A stretch of 50,459 bases of DNA from JAYPAN01 sp038123715 (lineage in GTDB: Bacteria > Pseudomonadota > Alphaproteobacteria > RS24). Location of the stretch: assembly GCA_038123715.1 (NCBI GenBank), contig JAYPAN010000011.1, positions 1 to 50,459 on the forward strand. Direction: 5' to 3'. Shown one piece after another: positions 1-8,577 of this stretch; position 1 is the first letter of the stretch, and each line of letters begins with the position of its first letter. The notes under the pieces are model-generated. The model made no database searches. It was not told the origin of the DNA and saw only the letters and a list, made by a program, of their open reading frames with translations. Both the position numbers and the translations under genes were made by a program.

Positions 1-2327
1 TGGCCACTGACCCCGACCGCGAAGGCGAAGCGATTAGCTGGCATGTGCTGGAAGTGCTGCGGAAGAAAAATGTGCTGAAAGACAAGCCGGTTTGCCGCGT
101 CGTGTTCAATGCGATTACCAAAAACGCAATTCTCGATGCGATGGAAAAACCGCGCCAGATTGATGAAAGGCTGGTCGATGCCTATCTGGCGCGCCGCGCG
201 CTGGATTATCTGGTCGGGTTTAACCTGTCGCCCGTTTTATGGCGCAAGCTGCCCGGCTCGCGCTCGGCAGGTCGGGTGCAATCGGTTGCCCTGCGCTTGA
301 TTTGCGAACGCGAATTGGAAATTGACAAGTTCACCGCCCGTGAATACTGGTCGGTGGATACGGATTTCAAAACCCCTTCCGGCGATATGCTGCCGGCGCG
401 ACTGGTGCGCCATCAGGGTGAAAAACTCGACAAGTTTTCCCTGCCCGATGAAACAGCAGCCCGCGCTGCCGAAACCGCCATTGCCGAGGCTGATTTCACT
501 ATTGAACAAGTTGAAAGCAAGCCGACACAAAGAAAACCGGCGGCACCTTTCACGACGTCCACATTGCAACAGGAAGCCTCGCGCAAACTTGGCTTTAATG
601 CCAAGCGCACCATGCAGGTCGCGCAATTGCTCTATCAGGGTGTCACCATAAATGGCGAAGAAACCGGTCTGATTACCTATATGCGGACGGACGGGACACA
701 AATGGCTCCCGAAGCGATTAGCGAAACCCGCAATGTGATTAGCGCTGATTTCGGCGCAGACTATCTGCCGGAAAAAGCCCGCATCTATGAGACCAAAGCG
801 GCCAATGCCCAAGAAGCGCATGAGGCCATCAGGCCGACATCGCTGGCGCGCCGACCCGATGAAGTGGGCGCTTATCTCGATAAAGACCAAGCGCGGCTCT
901 ACGAGCTTATCTGGAAGCGGACAATGGCCTCGCAAATGGAAAATGCCCGCTTGCAGCGCACCACGATAAACATTGCCTCCAGCAATGGGCAAACCGGTTT
1001 GCGCGCGACCGGCTCTGTGGTCACTTTTGCCGGTTTCCTCAAGCTTTATGAAGAAGGGCGCGACGACACCAAGGATGAAAAAGAAGACCCGCGCCTGCCT
1101 GCTGTGCAGCAAGGCGAAGCGCTGTCGGCCTTCAAAATATCACCGGAGCAGCATTTCACCGAGCCGCCGCCGCGCTATAGCGAGGCGACATTGGTCAAGC
1201 GCATGGAGGAGCTGGGCATTGGCCGACCTTCCACCTATGCCAGCGTTTTGTCGGTTTTGCGTGAGCGCGATTATGTGGTGATGGACAGAAACCGTTTCAT
1301 CCCGCAAGACAAGGGGCGGCTGGTGACAGCGTTTCTTGAGAATTTCTTTGAACGCTATGTGCAATATGATTTCACCGCCGGTCTGGAAACCGACCTCGAC
1401 AAAGTGTCGGACGGGCAAATGAGTTACAAAGATGTGCTGGCACGCTTTTGGTCGGATTTCCACACAACTGTCGAGCAGACTTTGGAAATGCGTAATACCG
1501 ATGTCCTCGACACAATGAACGAGGTTCTCGGCACGCATATTTTCAAGGATACGGGGCAAGGCGACCCGCGCCAATGTCCCAAATGCGCTGATGGGCAATT
1601 AAGCCTGAAAACCGGCAAGTTTGGCGCTTTTGTCGGTTGCACGCGCTATCCTGAATGTCGCTTCACCCGCCAGTTTACCGGCGCGTCAGCCGAACAGGGC
1701 GATATTGAACGCATACTCGGCCAAGATCCGGAAACCGGCATGGATGTGCATATTAAAGATGGCCGCTTTGGCGCTTACATCCAGCTTGGCGAGGCGGCAG
1801 AGCAGGAAGAAAAGCCCAAACGCGCTGGCATCCCCAAGGGCAAGACACCGGCGGAGATGACGCTGGATTATGCCTTGCTGCTTTTATCCTTGCCGCGCAA
1901 TATCGGCCCGCATCCGGAAACCGGCGATATGATTACCGCCGATATTGGCCGCTATGGGCCTTATGTGAAGGCCGGTAAAATGTCGGCCAGTTTGGAAACG
2001 CCCGATGAAGTGTTTGAGATTGGCGTTAACCGCGCCGTTACGGTTCTCGCCGAGCGCAAAGCCAAGGGCGGCGCGCGCGCAGCTGGTGGCAGTGTGATTA
2101 AGGAACTTGGCGAACATCCCGATGATGGCAAACCGGTGCGCGTGCTGGATGGTCGTTTCGGGCCTTATGTCAAATATGACAAAGTCAATGCCACAATTCC
2201 CAAGGATGAAGCCCCCGAATCCATTACCTTGGAACGCGGATTGGAACTGATTGCCGCGCGCATTGCCAAAGGCACGACCAAAAAACCGGCGCGTAAGAAA
2301 GCCGCCGCCAAGCGCAAGACCGGCTAG
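1..2327 (+). CDS. topA: DNA topoisomerase I (3' part, truncated by window start)
   Basis: Type IA topoisomerase that relaxes negative supercoils through a 5'-phosphotyrosine intermediate. The frame is open from base 3, so the start lies upstream; 774 residues are visible. The first visible residues are ATDPDREGEAI, the acidic TOPRIM motif, which lies near residue 110 in E. coli TopA, so about 100 residues are missing. The catalytic tyrosine is in ITYMRTDG (codon 678-680). A four-cysteine zinc finger (CPKC...CTRYPEC, around base 1580-1665) is followed by three C-terminal GRFGAY/GRYGPY/GRFGPY repeats and a Lys/Ala-rich tail that probably contacts DNA. The GTG at base 45 is an internal Val codon, not the start. 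rnr follows 10 bases downstream, the usual order in Alphaproteobacteria. Confidence 0.97.
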   Translation, partial: ATDPDREGEAISWHVLEVLRKKNVLKDKPVCRVVFNAITKNAILDAMEKPRQIDERLVDAYLARRALDYLVGFNLSPVLWRKLPGSRSAGRVQSVALRLICERELEIDKFTAREYWSVDTDFKTPSGDMLPARLVRHQGEKLDKFSLPDETAARAAETAIAEADFTIEQVESKPTQRKPAAPFTTSTLQQEASRKLGFNAKRTMQVAQLLYQGVTINGEETGLITYMRTDGTQMAPEAISETRNVISADFGADYLPEKARIYETKAANAQEAHEAIRPTSLARRPDEVGAYLDKDQARLYELIWKRTMASQMENARLQRTTINIASSNGQTGLRATGSVVTFAGFLKLYEEGRDDTKDEKEDPRLPAVQQGEALSAFKISPEQHFTEPPPRYSEATLVKRMEELGIGRPSTYASVLSVLRERDYVVMDRNRFIPQDKGRLVTAFLENFFERYVQYDFTAGLETDLDKVSDGQMSYKDVLARFWSDFHTTVEQTLEMRNTDVLDTMNEVLGTHIFKDTGQGDPRQCPKCADGQLSLKTGKFGAFVGCTRYPECRFTRQFTGASAEQGDIERILGQDPETGMDVHIKDGRFGAYIQLGEAAEQEEKPKRAGIPKGKTPAEMTLDYALLLLSLPRNIGPHPETGDMITADIGRYGPYVKAGKMSASLETPDEVFEIGVNRAVTVLAERKAKGGARAAGGSVIKELGEHPDDGKPVRVLDGRFGPYVKYDKVNATIPKDEAPESITLERGLELIAARIAKGTTKKPARKKAAAKRKTG

Positions 2328-2337
2328 GGAGCATTGA

Positions 2338-4653
2338 TTGGCGGATATTCCGACGCGCGAAGCTATTTTGGAGTTTGTGAACGCGCAAAATGGCAAAGTC
2401 GGCAAGCGGGAAATCGCCCGTGCTTTCCATATTAAAGGCGCCGACCGTATCGGCTTGAAACAATTATTGCGGGAAATGGCTGCCGAAGGCTTGCTTGAAG
2501 GCGCGCGCAAATCCGGCATGCGCCTGCCCGGTGAATTGCCGCCCGTATGCGTTGTGCGCGTGACCGGCCAGACCAAAAGCGGGCGGCTTATCGCTCATGC
2601 GATACAGGAAGGCACGCTGCTTGACGGGCCTGACCATGCCATTATTTACATTGACGAAAAGCCCCCGCGCGGACGCATAAGGGTGCGTAGCCCCGCCCTT
2701 CTGCCCGGTGACACGGCACTGGCGCGGCTAACCGATAAATCGCGTGACACGCAAGATAGAGATGGTGCGTCGCGGCCGGTCTATCAGGCGCGTATCATCC
2801 GGCAGTTAAATGAAAGCGGCGGCACGGTGATTGGCGTGATGCGCGAACACGCCGATGGCTGGTGGCTGGAGCCGGTCGATAGGCGCGAGCGCTATGGCTA
2901 TAAAATCCCCGACGCCCACACAGCCGCAAATGGCGATGTGGTGGTCGGTGAAAAAATCGCGGCGCGGCGCAGCGGCCCGAAAATGGCGAAAGTCATTGAA
3001 AATATCGGCAAATCCGATGCCCCCAATGTGTTTTCGCTTATCTCAATCGCCGAACAGGGTCTGCCGACGCATTTTCCCGACACAGTGCTGGGCGAGGCGG
3101 CAGCCGTTGAGGAGGCAGACTTTACCGGGCGCGAAGACTTGACCGGCCTGCCCTTTGTTACCATTGACCCGGCTGATGCGCGCGACCATGACGATGCGGT
3201 TTATGCCGAAGCCGACACTGACCCCGACAATGCGGGCGGGCATATTGTCTGGGTGGCGATTGCCGATGTCGCCGCCTATGTGACGCCGGGCAGCGCGATG
3301 GACAGCGAAGCCGCCAAGCGCGGCAATTCGGTCTATATGCCCGACCGTGTCGTGCCGATGCTGCCCGAACGCCTATCCACTGATTTATGTTCGCTGCGCG
3401 AAGGCGAAACCCGCCCCTGCATGGCATTGCGTATGGTGATAGGGGCTGATGGGCGCAAAAAAACACACAGCTTTCACCGCGCCATGATGCGCTCGGCGGC
3501 GCGGTTGAGCTACGGCCAAGCGCAAACCGCCTTTGACAGTTTTGAGGCTGGCAATGAAGCTGCCACGCCGGATGTCGCCGACGCCATATTGCCCATTTTG
3601 CAGGATTTATGGCGCGCTTATCAATGCATGGCAGAAGCCCGCGACGCCCGCGCACCCTTGCTGATTAACCGGCCTGAAAGGCGTATTGAACTGAATGACA
3701 AGGGCAAAATTACCCGCATCTATACCCCGCCGCAGCTTGAAGCCAACCGGCTGATTGAGGAAATGATGGTGACGGCCAATGTCTGCGCCGCGCAAACATT
3801 GGAAAAACACAAATGCCCGCTGATTTACCGGATTCACGATTCACCCGACCCGGAGCGCGTGCGCGCCCTGTCGGATTTCATCAGACCATTGGGCGTGCGC
3901 CTCAATCTCGGTGAAAATCTGCTGCCGCGCCTGTTCAATAATGTCATGCAACGCGCCGAAGCGGGCGGCCATCACCCAACCATTTCCGAAGCGGTTTTAC
4001 GCACCCAAGCCCAAGCCGTTTACCATACGCAGAATATCGGCCATTTCGGGCTTAATCTTGGCCGCTATGCCCATTTCACTTCGCCAATTCGTCGCTATGC
4101 CGATTTGACCGTGCATCGCGCGCTTATCCGCGCATTGAAACTTGGCCCCAAACCGTCGCATGACGGTCAGTCGGATGGCGAGCAAGCGCGTCTGCAAAAT
4201 ATCGCCGAGGCGGTATCAGCGACGGAAAGGCGCGCCATGCTGGCCGAGCGCACGGCAGCCGACCGCTATTTGTCGGCCTATATGGCCAAGCGTCAGGGCG
4301 AGCAATTTACAGGGCGGATTTCCGGCCTGTCGCGCGCCGGTCTGTTTGTCAAACTTGACGATAGCGGTGCCGATGGGCTCGTGCCAATGGCGCAGCTTGG
4401 CGCGGAACGGTTTTTTGTCGATGATGACAAAATGAGCCTGACCGGCGGCACAACCGGCCTGACATTCCGGCTCGGCGATGAGGTTGAGATTTGTCTGGAA
4501 GAAGCCATGCCGATACAGGGCGGCTTGTTGTTTTCATTGGTTGACGGTGGCACTATTGACCGGTCAGGCGGCGGCAAGCGCCGCACCAGCGGCCACCCGC
4601 GCAGCCGTCGCGCCGCGCTGAAGCCGGGGCGCAAAAAGGGGAGACGCCGGTGA
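2338..4653 (+). CDS. rnr: Ribonuclease R (RNB family 3'-5' exoribonuclease)
   Basis: Processive 3'-5' exoribonuclease that degrades structured RNA. The 771-residue protein has an N-terminal winged-helix region (about residues 5-60), cold-shock-like OB regions, and the RNB catalytic core with the metal-binding motif DPADARDHDDAV around residue 280. A C-terminal S1 domain (about 660-745, starting GEQFTGRISGLS) precedes a strongly basic tail rich in Lys and Arg. The start is TTG, chosen because AGGGA at 2326-2330 lies 7 bases upstream; it partly overlaps the topA stop. The stop overlaps the next gene by 4 bases (GTGA). Length and domain order fit the family. Confidence 0.97.
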   Translation: MADIPTREAILEFVNAQNGKVGKREIARAFHIKGADRIGLKQLLREMAAEGLLEGARKSGMRLPGELPPVCVVRVTGQTKSGRLIAHAIQEGTLLDGPDHAIIYIDEKPPRGRIRVRSPALLPGDTALARLTDKSRDTQDRDGASRPVYQARIIRQLNESGGTVIGVMREHADGWWLEPVDRRERYGYKIPDAHTAANGDVVVGEKIAARRSGPKMAKVIENIGKSDAPNVFSLISIAEQGLPTHFPDTVLGEAAAVEEADFTGREDLTGLPFVTIDPADARDHDDAVYAEADTDPDNAGGHIVWVAIADVAAYVTPGSAMDSEAAKRGNSVYMPDRVVPMLPERLSTDLCSLREGETRPCMALRMVIGADGRKKTHSFHRAMMRSAARLSYGQAQTAFDSFEAGNEAATPDVADAILPILQDLWRAYQCMAEARDARAPLLINRPERRIELNDKGKITRIYTPPQLEANRLIEEMMVTANVCAAQTLEKHKCPLIYRIHDSPDPERVRALSDFIRPLGVRLNLGENLLPRLFNNVMQRAEAGGHHPTISEAVLRTQAQAVYHTQNIGHFGLNLGRYAHFTSPIRRYADLTVHRALIRALKLGPKPSHDGQSDGEQARLQNIAEAVSATERRAMLAERTAADRYLSAYMAKRQGEQFTGRISGLSRAGLFVKLDDSGADGLVPMAQLGAERFFVDDDKMSLTGGTTGLTFRLGDEVEICLEEAMPIQGGLLFSLVDGGTIDRSGGGKRRTSGHPRSRRAALKPGRKKGRRR

Positions 4654-5075
4654 CAATAGAAACGCTTATGCAAGAAAAGCGTCCCGTTCGACCAGCCATG
4701 TGGCGCGGTGCGCGCGGCCATTGTCCGGCCTGCAATGCGCCCGCCGCCATGTTTCGCGCCTATTTGAAAATCAGCGACACATGCCATGCCTGTGGCTTGC
4801 ATCTTGGCGGCCATGAAGCCGACGACGCCCCGCCCTATTTCACAATTTTTATTGTCGGCCATGTGATAATACCGGTCGCGCTGATTGTGGAGCGCGCTTA
4901 TGCGCCGCCGCTTTATATTCATGCGATTTTGTTTTGCGTGTTATCAGTGATTGTCAGCCTTGTATCGCTGCCGATTGTCAAAGGTGCTATTGTTGGCCTG
5001 CAATGGGCTTTGCGTATGCATGGCTTCGCGCATGACCAAAATGCGCGACAGGGAGACGGGGGAGAAAATGAGTAA
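4650..5075 (+). CDS. DUF983 family membrane protein
   Basis: A 141-residue inner-membrane protein of unknown function. It has a cytoplasmic zinc-ribbon-like N-terminus (CPAC at about residues 25-28 and CHAC at 45-48) and two hydrophobic segments (about 65-85 and 90-112). This is the DUF983 pattern, which in Alphaproteobacteria often sits beside rnr. It begins with GTG overlapping the rnr stop and ends 8 bases inside the NUDIX gene, so all three are probably co-translated. The conserved cysteines suggest metal binding, but no activity can be inferred. Confidence 0.88.
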   Translation: MTIETLMQEKRPVRPAMWRGARGHCPACNAPAAMFRAYLKISDTCHACGLHLGGHEADDAPPYFTIFIVGHVIIPVALIVERAYAPPLYIHAILFCVLSVIVSLVSLPIVKGAIVGLQWALRMHGFAHDQNARQGDGGENE

Positions 5076-5829
5076 ACATTCAAAGCTGAAACGCTATGGC
5101 AATACGCCGACACAGCCCGGCGAATATCGTGACGACAATGCCAAAGCCGTGCGCCCCAGAGAAGCGGCAACGCTGATAATTGTGCGCCAAGCCAAGACAC
5201 CGAAAATCCTGATGGGCAAGCGCGCCGCCAGCCATAAGTTCATGCCGAACAAGTTTGTCTTTCCCGGCGGGCGGCTTGACCTGATTGACCAACGCCTCAA
5301 TCTGCAACAAGAGCTGCCAAAGCCGGTGATGCAAAGGCTCCGCCGCGAGACGCGCAAAAACGTCAGCGACAATAAATTGCGCGGGCTGGCATTGGCCGCG
5401 ATTCGTGAAACTTTTGAGGAGACCGGCCTGATTGTCGGCACGCCGCAAGGCGACCTACCAAATACCGGCCATACGGGCTGGCAACGCTATTTCGCCCATG
5501 GCGTCACCCCGCCTTTGCAGGATATTGATTTCATCGCCCGCGCGATTACCCCGACCTATCGTACAAGGCGGTTTGATACGCGGTTTTTCATGGTGCATGA
5601 CGAACATATCTTCACCGATCCGGAGGATACGCGCAACGCATCGGGCGAATTGCTTGATTTGCACTGGCTGACCCTGAAACAGGCGCGCGAGTTGGATTTG
5701 CCGGCAATAACCCGCATGGTTTTGGATATTGTAGAGCAACGCCTCGCCCGCCCGCGCGCCGAGCAAATGAAAATGGCCGCGCCCTTTGTCCGCTTCGCGC
5801 GGGGCAAGTCCATCATCAGCGACCTGTGA
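5068..5829 (+). CDS. NUDIX hydrolase with split Nudix box (NUDT19-like layout)
   Basis: A 253-residue NUDIX protein, predicted to cleave a nucleoside diphosphate linked to another moiety. The catalytic half of the Nudix box is clear (AIRETFEETGLI, about residues 114-125). It is separated by roughly 45 residues from the upstream FPGGRLD (about 66-72), which normally leads straight into the box. A comparable insertion is known in the NUDT19 group of CoA diphosphatases, so a CoA or acyl-CoA substrate is possible but unproven. The start is the ATG at 5068 because GGGGGAG lies 3 bases upstream; an in-frame ATG further upstream would overlap DUF983 extensively. Confidence 0.88.
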   Translation: MSKHSKLKRYGNTPTQPGEYRDDNAKAVRPREAATLIIVRQAKTPKILMGKRAASHKFMPNKFVFPGGRLDLIDQRLNLQQELPKPVMQRLRRETRKNVSDNKLRGLALAAIRETFEETGLIVGTPQGDLPNTGHTGWQRYFAHGVTPPLQDIDFIARAITPTYRTRRFDTRFFMVHDEHIFTDPEDTRNASGELLDLHWLTLKQARELDLPAITRMVLDIVEQRLARPRAEQMKMAAPFVRFARGKSIISDL

Positions 5830-5840
5830 CGGCAAAAAAC

Positions 5841-5868
5841 TTGACATGACCTGTCAAATGCCTATTTT
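5841..5868 (+). promoter_or_regulatory. Predicted sigma70-type promoter of rpmG
   Basis: A perfect -35 box TTGACA (5841-5846) is followed after 16 bases by TATTTT (5863-5868, 4 of 6 matches to the -10 consensus). It lies 33 bases before the rpmG start in a short gap with no other gene. A dyad TGACA-N5-TGTCA (5842-5856) overlaps the -35 box and could be an operator. This is a pattern match only. Confidence 0.55.
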
Positions 5869-5900
5869 GCAGCGCAAATGAGATATTGAGGATGTGAGCA

Positions 5901-6068
5901 ATGGCCAAGCCAACCACAGTTAAAATCAAGCTGGAAAGCACGGCAGGAACCGGGTTTTTCTATGTGACCAAGAAAAATGCGCGCACCATGACCGATAAAA
6001 TGGTCGTGCGTAAATATGACCCGGTGGCGCGCAAGCATGTCGAGTTCAAGGAAGCCAAAATCAAATAG
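5901..6068 (+). CDS. rpmG: 50S ribosomal protein L33
   Basis: A 55-residue basic protein of the large ribosomal subunit, starting MAKPTTVKIKLEST and containing the family signature FFYVTKKNARTM. It lacks the zinc-binding CxxC pairs of the C+ form, so it is the zinc-independent type. It is transcribed from its own predicted promoter and followed by a rho-independent terminator. The ATG is preceded by GAGGATG at about 10 bases. L33 next to the rnr-DUF983-NUDIX block is common in Alphaproteobacteria. Confidence 0.95.
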   Translation: MAKPTTVKIKLESTAGTGFFYVTKKNARTMTDKMVVRKYDPVARKHVEFKEAKIK

Positions 6069-6091
6069 CCGGAATATCGAGCTGAATTGGG

Positions 6092-6119
6092 AAAAGCGCG
6101 CCGTCAGGGGCGCTTTTTT
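6092..6119 (+). terminator. Rho-independent terminator after rpmG
   Basis: Stem AAAAGCGC (6092-6099) pairs with GCGCTTTT (6110-6117) around a short loop. The descending arm runs directly into a T tract (6114-6119). It lies 24 bases after the rpmG stop. Confidence 0.85.
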
Positions 6120-6167
6120 ATTGCCGAATGTCGGGAGTCAGCTAGTTTTACCGGCAGGATGGTGCTG

Positions 6168-6446
6168 ATGAACGCGGAACAGGCTCAAATTATGGCATTG
6201 CAGGCGCTGGCTTATCTGGCAGCCGACAGTGAGCAAATGGATCGCTTTGCCGCGCTGTCGGGCATGGGGCCAAGCGATATTATGGAGCGCGCCGCCGACC
6301 CTGAATTGCTGGCCGGTGTGATGGATTTCCTGCTGTCAGATGAAGCCCTGTTGACCGATTTTTGCGACGCGCATGACTTGGCACCGGAAACACCGGCACT
6401 GGCACGACAATCCCTGCCCGGCGGGGCCCTACCTCATTGGACATAA
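6168..6446 (+). CDS. DUF3572 family protein
   Basis: A 92-residue protein matching the small alphaproteobacterial DUF3572 family: an N-terminal MALQALAYLAAD helix, a central LSGMGPSDIMERAADP segment and a conserved VMDFLLSDEALLTDFC helix. Function is unknown; it looks soluble, acidic and all-helical. The start is the ATG at 6168, which has AGGATGG 5 bases upstream; an ATG at 6159 is also in frame. The stop codon lies inside the first copy of an 18-bp tandem repeat, so the last residues (HWT) are encoded by repeat DNA. Confidence 0.82.
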   Translation: MNAEQAQIMALQALAYLAADSEQMDRFAALSGMGPSDIMERAADPELLAGVMDFLLSDEALLTDFCDAHDLAPETPALARQSLPGGALPHWT

Positions 6447-6506
6447 GAGGCGCATTGGACATAAAAGGCGCATTGGACATAAGAGGCGCATTGGAGATAA
6501 GCGCGG
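6435..6506. repeat. 18-bp tandem repeat, four copies
   Basis: Unit CATTGGACATAAGAGGCG at 6435-6452, 6453-6470 (one mismatch), 6471-6488 (identical to the first) and 6489-6506 (degenerate). The first copy carries the DUF3572 stop codon. In the frame of the downstream HAD gene each copy reads HKRRIG and is open. Because 18 is a multiple of 3, copy-number change would not shift either frame. Confidence 0.95.
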
Positions 6507-6534
6507 CACAAGATATGAAAGAGTAAATAGAGAC

Positions 6535-7221
6535 ATGCAGCAACAGCCCCATCCCGATATTTTGGTGCAATTGGAAACGCTGACCATTGACCCGAAACGT
6601 CCGCTTATCATCAGTGATGCCGATGAGGTGCTGCTGCGCTTTATGGCGCGGTTGGAACATTATCTCGACCAGCAGGGCTTGTGGATTGACCTGAATAATT
6701 TCGCCATTTCCGGCAATATCAAATCCAAATCCGATAATCAGCCGGTTGAAGTGCCAAATCTGATTGACGATTTCTTCGCTGCCGAAACCTTGAATATTGA
6801 AGCGACCGACAATGCGGCCAGCACTTTGGCGCAGCTTTCCGAGCGCGCGCAAATCATTGTGCTGACCAATTTGCCCGCCGCCGCCAAACAGGCACGCATT
6901 GACAATCTGAGCCGTCACGGCATGGATTATCCGGTGATTGTCGGCTCCGGTCTTAAAGGCCCTGCCGTGGCCTGGTTGACCCGCCATATTGACGCGCCGG
7001 TGTTTTTCCTCGACGATATCCCGCATAATATAGACAGCGTGGCCGAATGTGCGCCCCATGTTCACCGCATCCATTTTATTGCCGACCCGCGACTGGCCGG
7101 TCTGATTGGGGCGGCCAAAGGGGCATCGGCGCGCATTGACGCATGGCATGAGGCGCATGACTGGATTTCCGAAAAAATCAGCCATTTCGAAGCCAATGGA
7201 GACCAACAACCCCTTTCCTGA
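6535..7221 (+). CDS. HAD-superfamily-like protein of unknown substrate
   Basis: A 228-residue protein with a recognisable haloacid dehalogenase fold signature: motif I as IISDADEVLL (Asp28 and Asp30 as nucleophile and acid/base), motif II Thr in IIVLTNLP, a Lys in GSGLKGPA and motif IV as FFLDDIPHNIDSV. A phosphatase activity is likely; the substrate cannot be read. ATG 6535 is used, but its ribosome binding site is weak. An in-frame ATG at 6373 would add 54 residues, including four HKRRIG repeats encoded by the 18-bp array, and would overlap DUF3572. The 3' end overlaps dinB by 26 bases. Confidence 0.8.
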   Translation: MQQQPHPDILVQLETLTIDPKRPLIISDADEVLLRFMARLEHYLDQQGLWIDLNNFAISGNIKSKSDNQPVEVPNLIDDFFAAETLNIEATDNAASTLAQLSERAQIIVLTNLPAAAKQARIDNLSRHGMDYPVIVGSGLKGPAVAWLTRHIDAPVFFLDDIPHNIDSVAECAPHVHRIHFIADPRLAGLIGAAKGASARIDAWHEAHDWISEKISHFEANGDQQPLS

Positions 7222-8500
7222 CCAGCGCGGCTTTAACGGCCTGTGCCGCGACTGTTTTGCCTTGCAGCAAGTCGCCGCCCCTGCCCGCGCGCGCTGTCGC
7301 CAATGCGGCTCGCCGCGCATGATTGTGCATGATGCGCTGGCTCAGCTCGGCATTGCCCATCTTGATTGCGATGCGTTTTATGCGTCGGTTGAAAAGCGCG
7401 ACAATCCCGACCTCAATGACAAGCCGGTGATTATTGGCGGCGGGCGGCGCGGTGTTGTTTCCACTTGTTGTTATATTGCCCGTATTCACGGCGTCCATTC
7501 GGCCATGCCCATGTTCAAAGCGCTGAAAGCCTGCCCTGATGCGGTGGTCATTAAACCCGATATGGACAAATATACGCACATAGGCAAACAAGTGCGCGCG
7601 CTTATGAAGGAATTGACGCCCTTGGTGGAGCCGCTTTCCATTGACGAAGCCTTTATGGATTTGCGCGGCACGGAGCGCCTGCATCATGGCACACCGGCTG
7701 AAAGCCTTGTGCGCCTGACGCAACGCATTGAAAGCGAGATTGGCATTACCGTCTCGATTGGTCTCAGCCATAATAAGTTTTTGGCAAAGCTGGCCTCGGA
7801 TTTGAACAAGCCGCGCGGCTTTTCGGTAATTGGCGAAACTGAAACCCTGTCTTTTCTGGCCGGTCTGCCGGTCAGTGCCATTTGGGGTGTCGGCAAGGCC
7901 ATGCAGGAAAAACTGTCGCGCGACGGCATTCGCACCATCGCACAATTGCAGAAAATACCCGATGTCGAGCTGGCGCGCCGCTATGACAGTCTCGGCCTCC
8001 GGCTGGGGCAATTGGCGCGCGGCGAAGACCGGCGCAAAGTGCAGCCATCCAGCCCGGCCAAAAGTATTTCCAGCGAAACCACTTTTCAGGAAGATTTGCG
8101 CGACCGGGCAGCGCTTGAAAAACATTTATGGCGCTTGAGCGAACGCACCGCCTCGCGCTGCAAAGCCAAGCAAAAAGCGGGCAAAACCATTGTGCTGAAG
8201 CTGAAAACCGACCGTTTCACCACGCTGACGCGCAATCGCGCTTTGCCTGACCCGACCCAGCTTGCCGATATTATTTTCCAGACCGGTCAAATGCTTCTGG
8301 CGCAAGTGTTGGATGAGCGCAAAGACACCGCCTTTCGTCTTATCGGCATTGGCGTTGCCCAGCTTGTTGATGCCGATATGGCCGACCCGCCCGATTTGGC
8401 TGACCCTGACAAATCGCGCCGCAAAGCCGCCGAGCAGGCAATGGATGATTTGCGCGACAAATTTGGCAAGGATGCCATTAAAAAGGGCAGAAGCCTGTAA
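7196..8500 (+). CDS. dinB: DNA polymerase IV (Y family) with N-terminal zinc ribbon
   Basis: Error-prone translesion polymerase, 434 residues. Catalytic acidic residues are in LDCDAFYASVE (about 58-68) and in LSIDEAFMD (about 147-155). The helix-hairpin-helix part of the thumb reads AIWGVGKAMQ, and a little-finger domain follows. Ahead of the polymerase core is a CxxC...CxxC ribbon (CRDC and CRQC, about residues 17-37), an extension I associate with many alphaproteobacterial DinB proteins. The start is the ATG at 7196 inside the HAD gene, giving METNNPF and keeping the ribbon intact. Confidence 0.95.
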   Translation: METNNPFPDQRGFNGLCRDCFALQQVAAPARARCRQCGSPRMIVHDALAQLGIAHLDCDAFYASVEKRDNPDLNDKPVIIGGGRRGVVSTCCYIARIHGVHSAMPMFKALKACPDAVVIKPDMDKYTHIGKQVRALMKELTPLVEPLSIDEAFMDLRGTERLHHGTPAESLVRLTQRIESEIGITVSIGLSHNKFLAKLASDLNKPRGFSVIGETETLSFLAGLPVSAIWGVGKAMQEKLSRDGIRTIAQLQKIPDVELARRYDSLGLRLGQLARGEDRRKVQPSSPAKSISSETTFQEDLRDRAALEKHLWRLSERTASRCKAKQKAGKTIVLKLKTDRFTTLTRNRALPDPTQLADIIFQTGQMLLAQVLDERKDTAFRLIGIGVAQLVDADMADPPDLADPDKSRRKAAEQAMDDLRDKFGKDAIKKGRSL

Positions 8501-8577
8501 ACGCGCGCTTTTTCCCCTATGATGGCTTGACAAAAGCCGCGCGCAGACCAGTTCATGGCATAACAGGAGACAGATTC

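Noticed and set aside
6435..6506. Possible CRISPR array
   Set aside because: The 18-bp units are directly adjacent with no spacers, and no cas genes are present.
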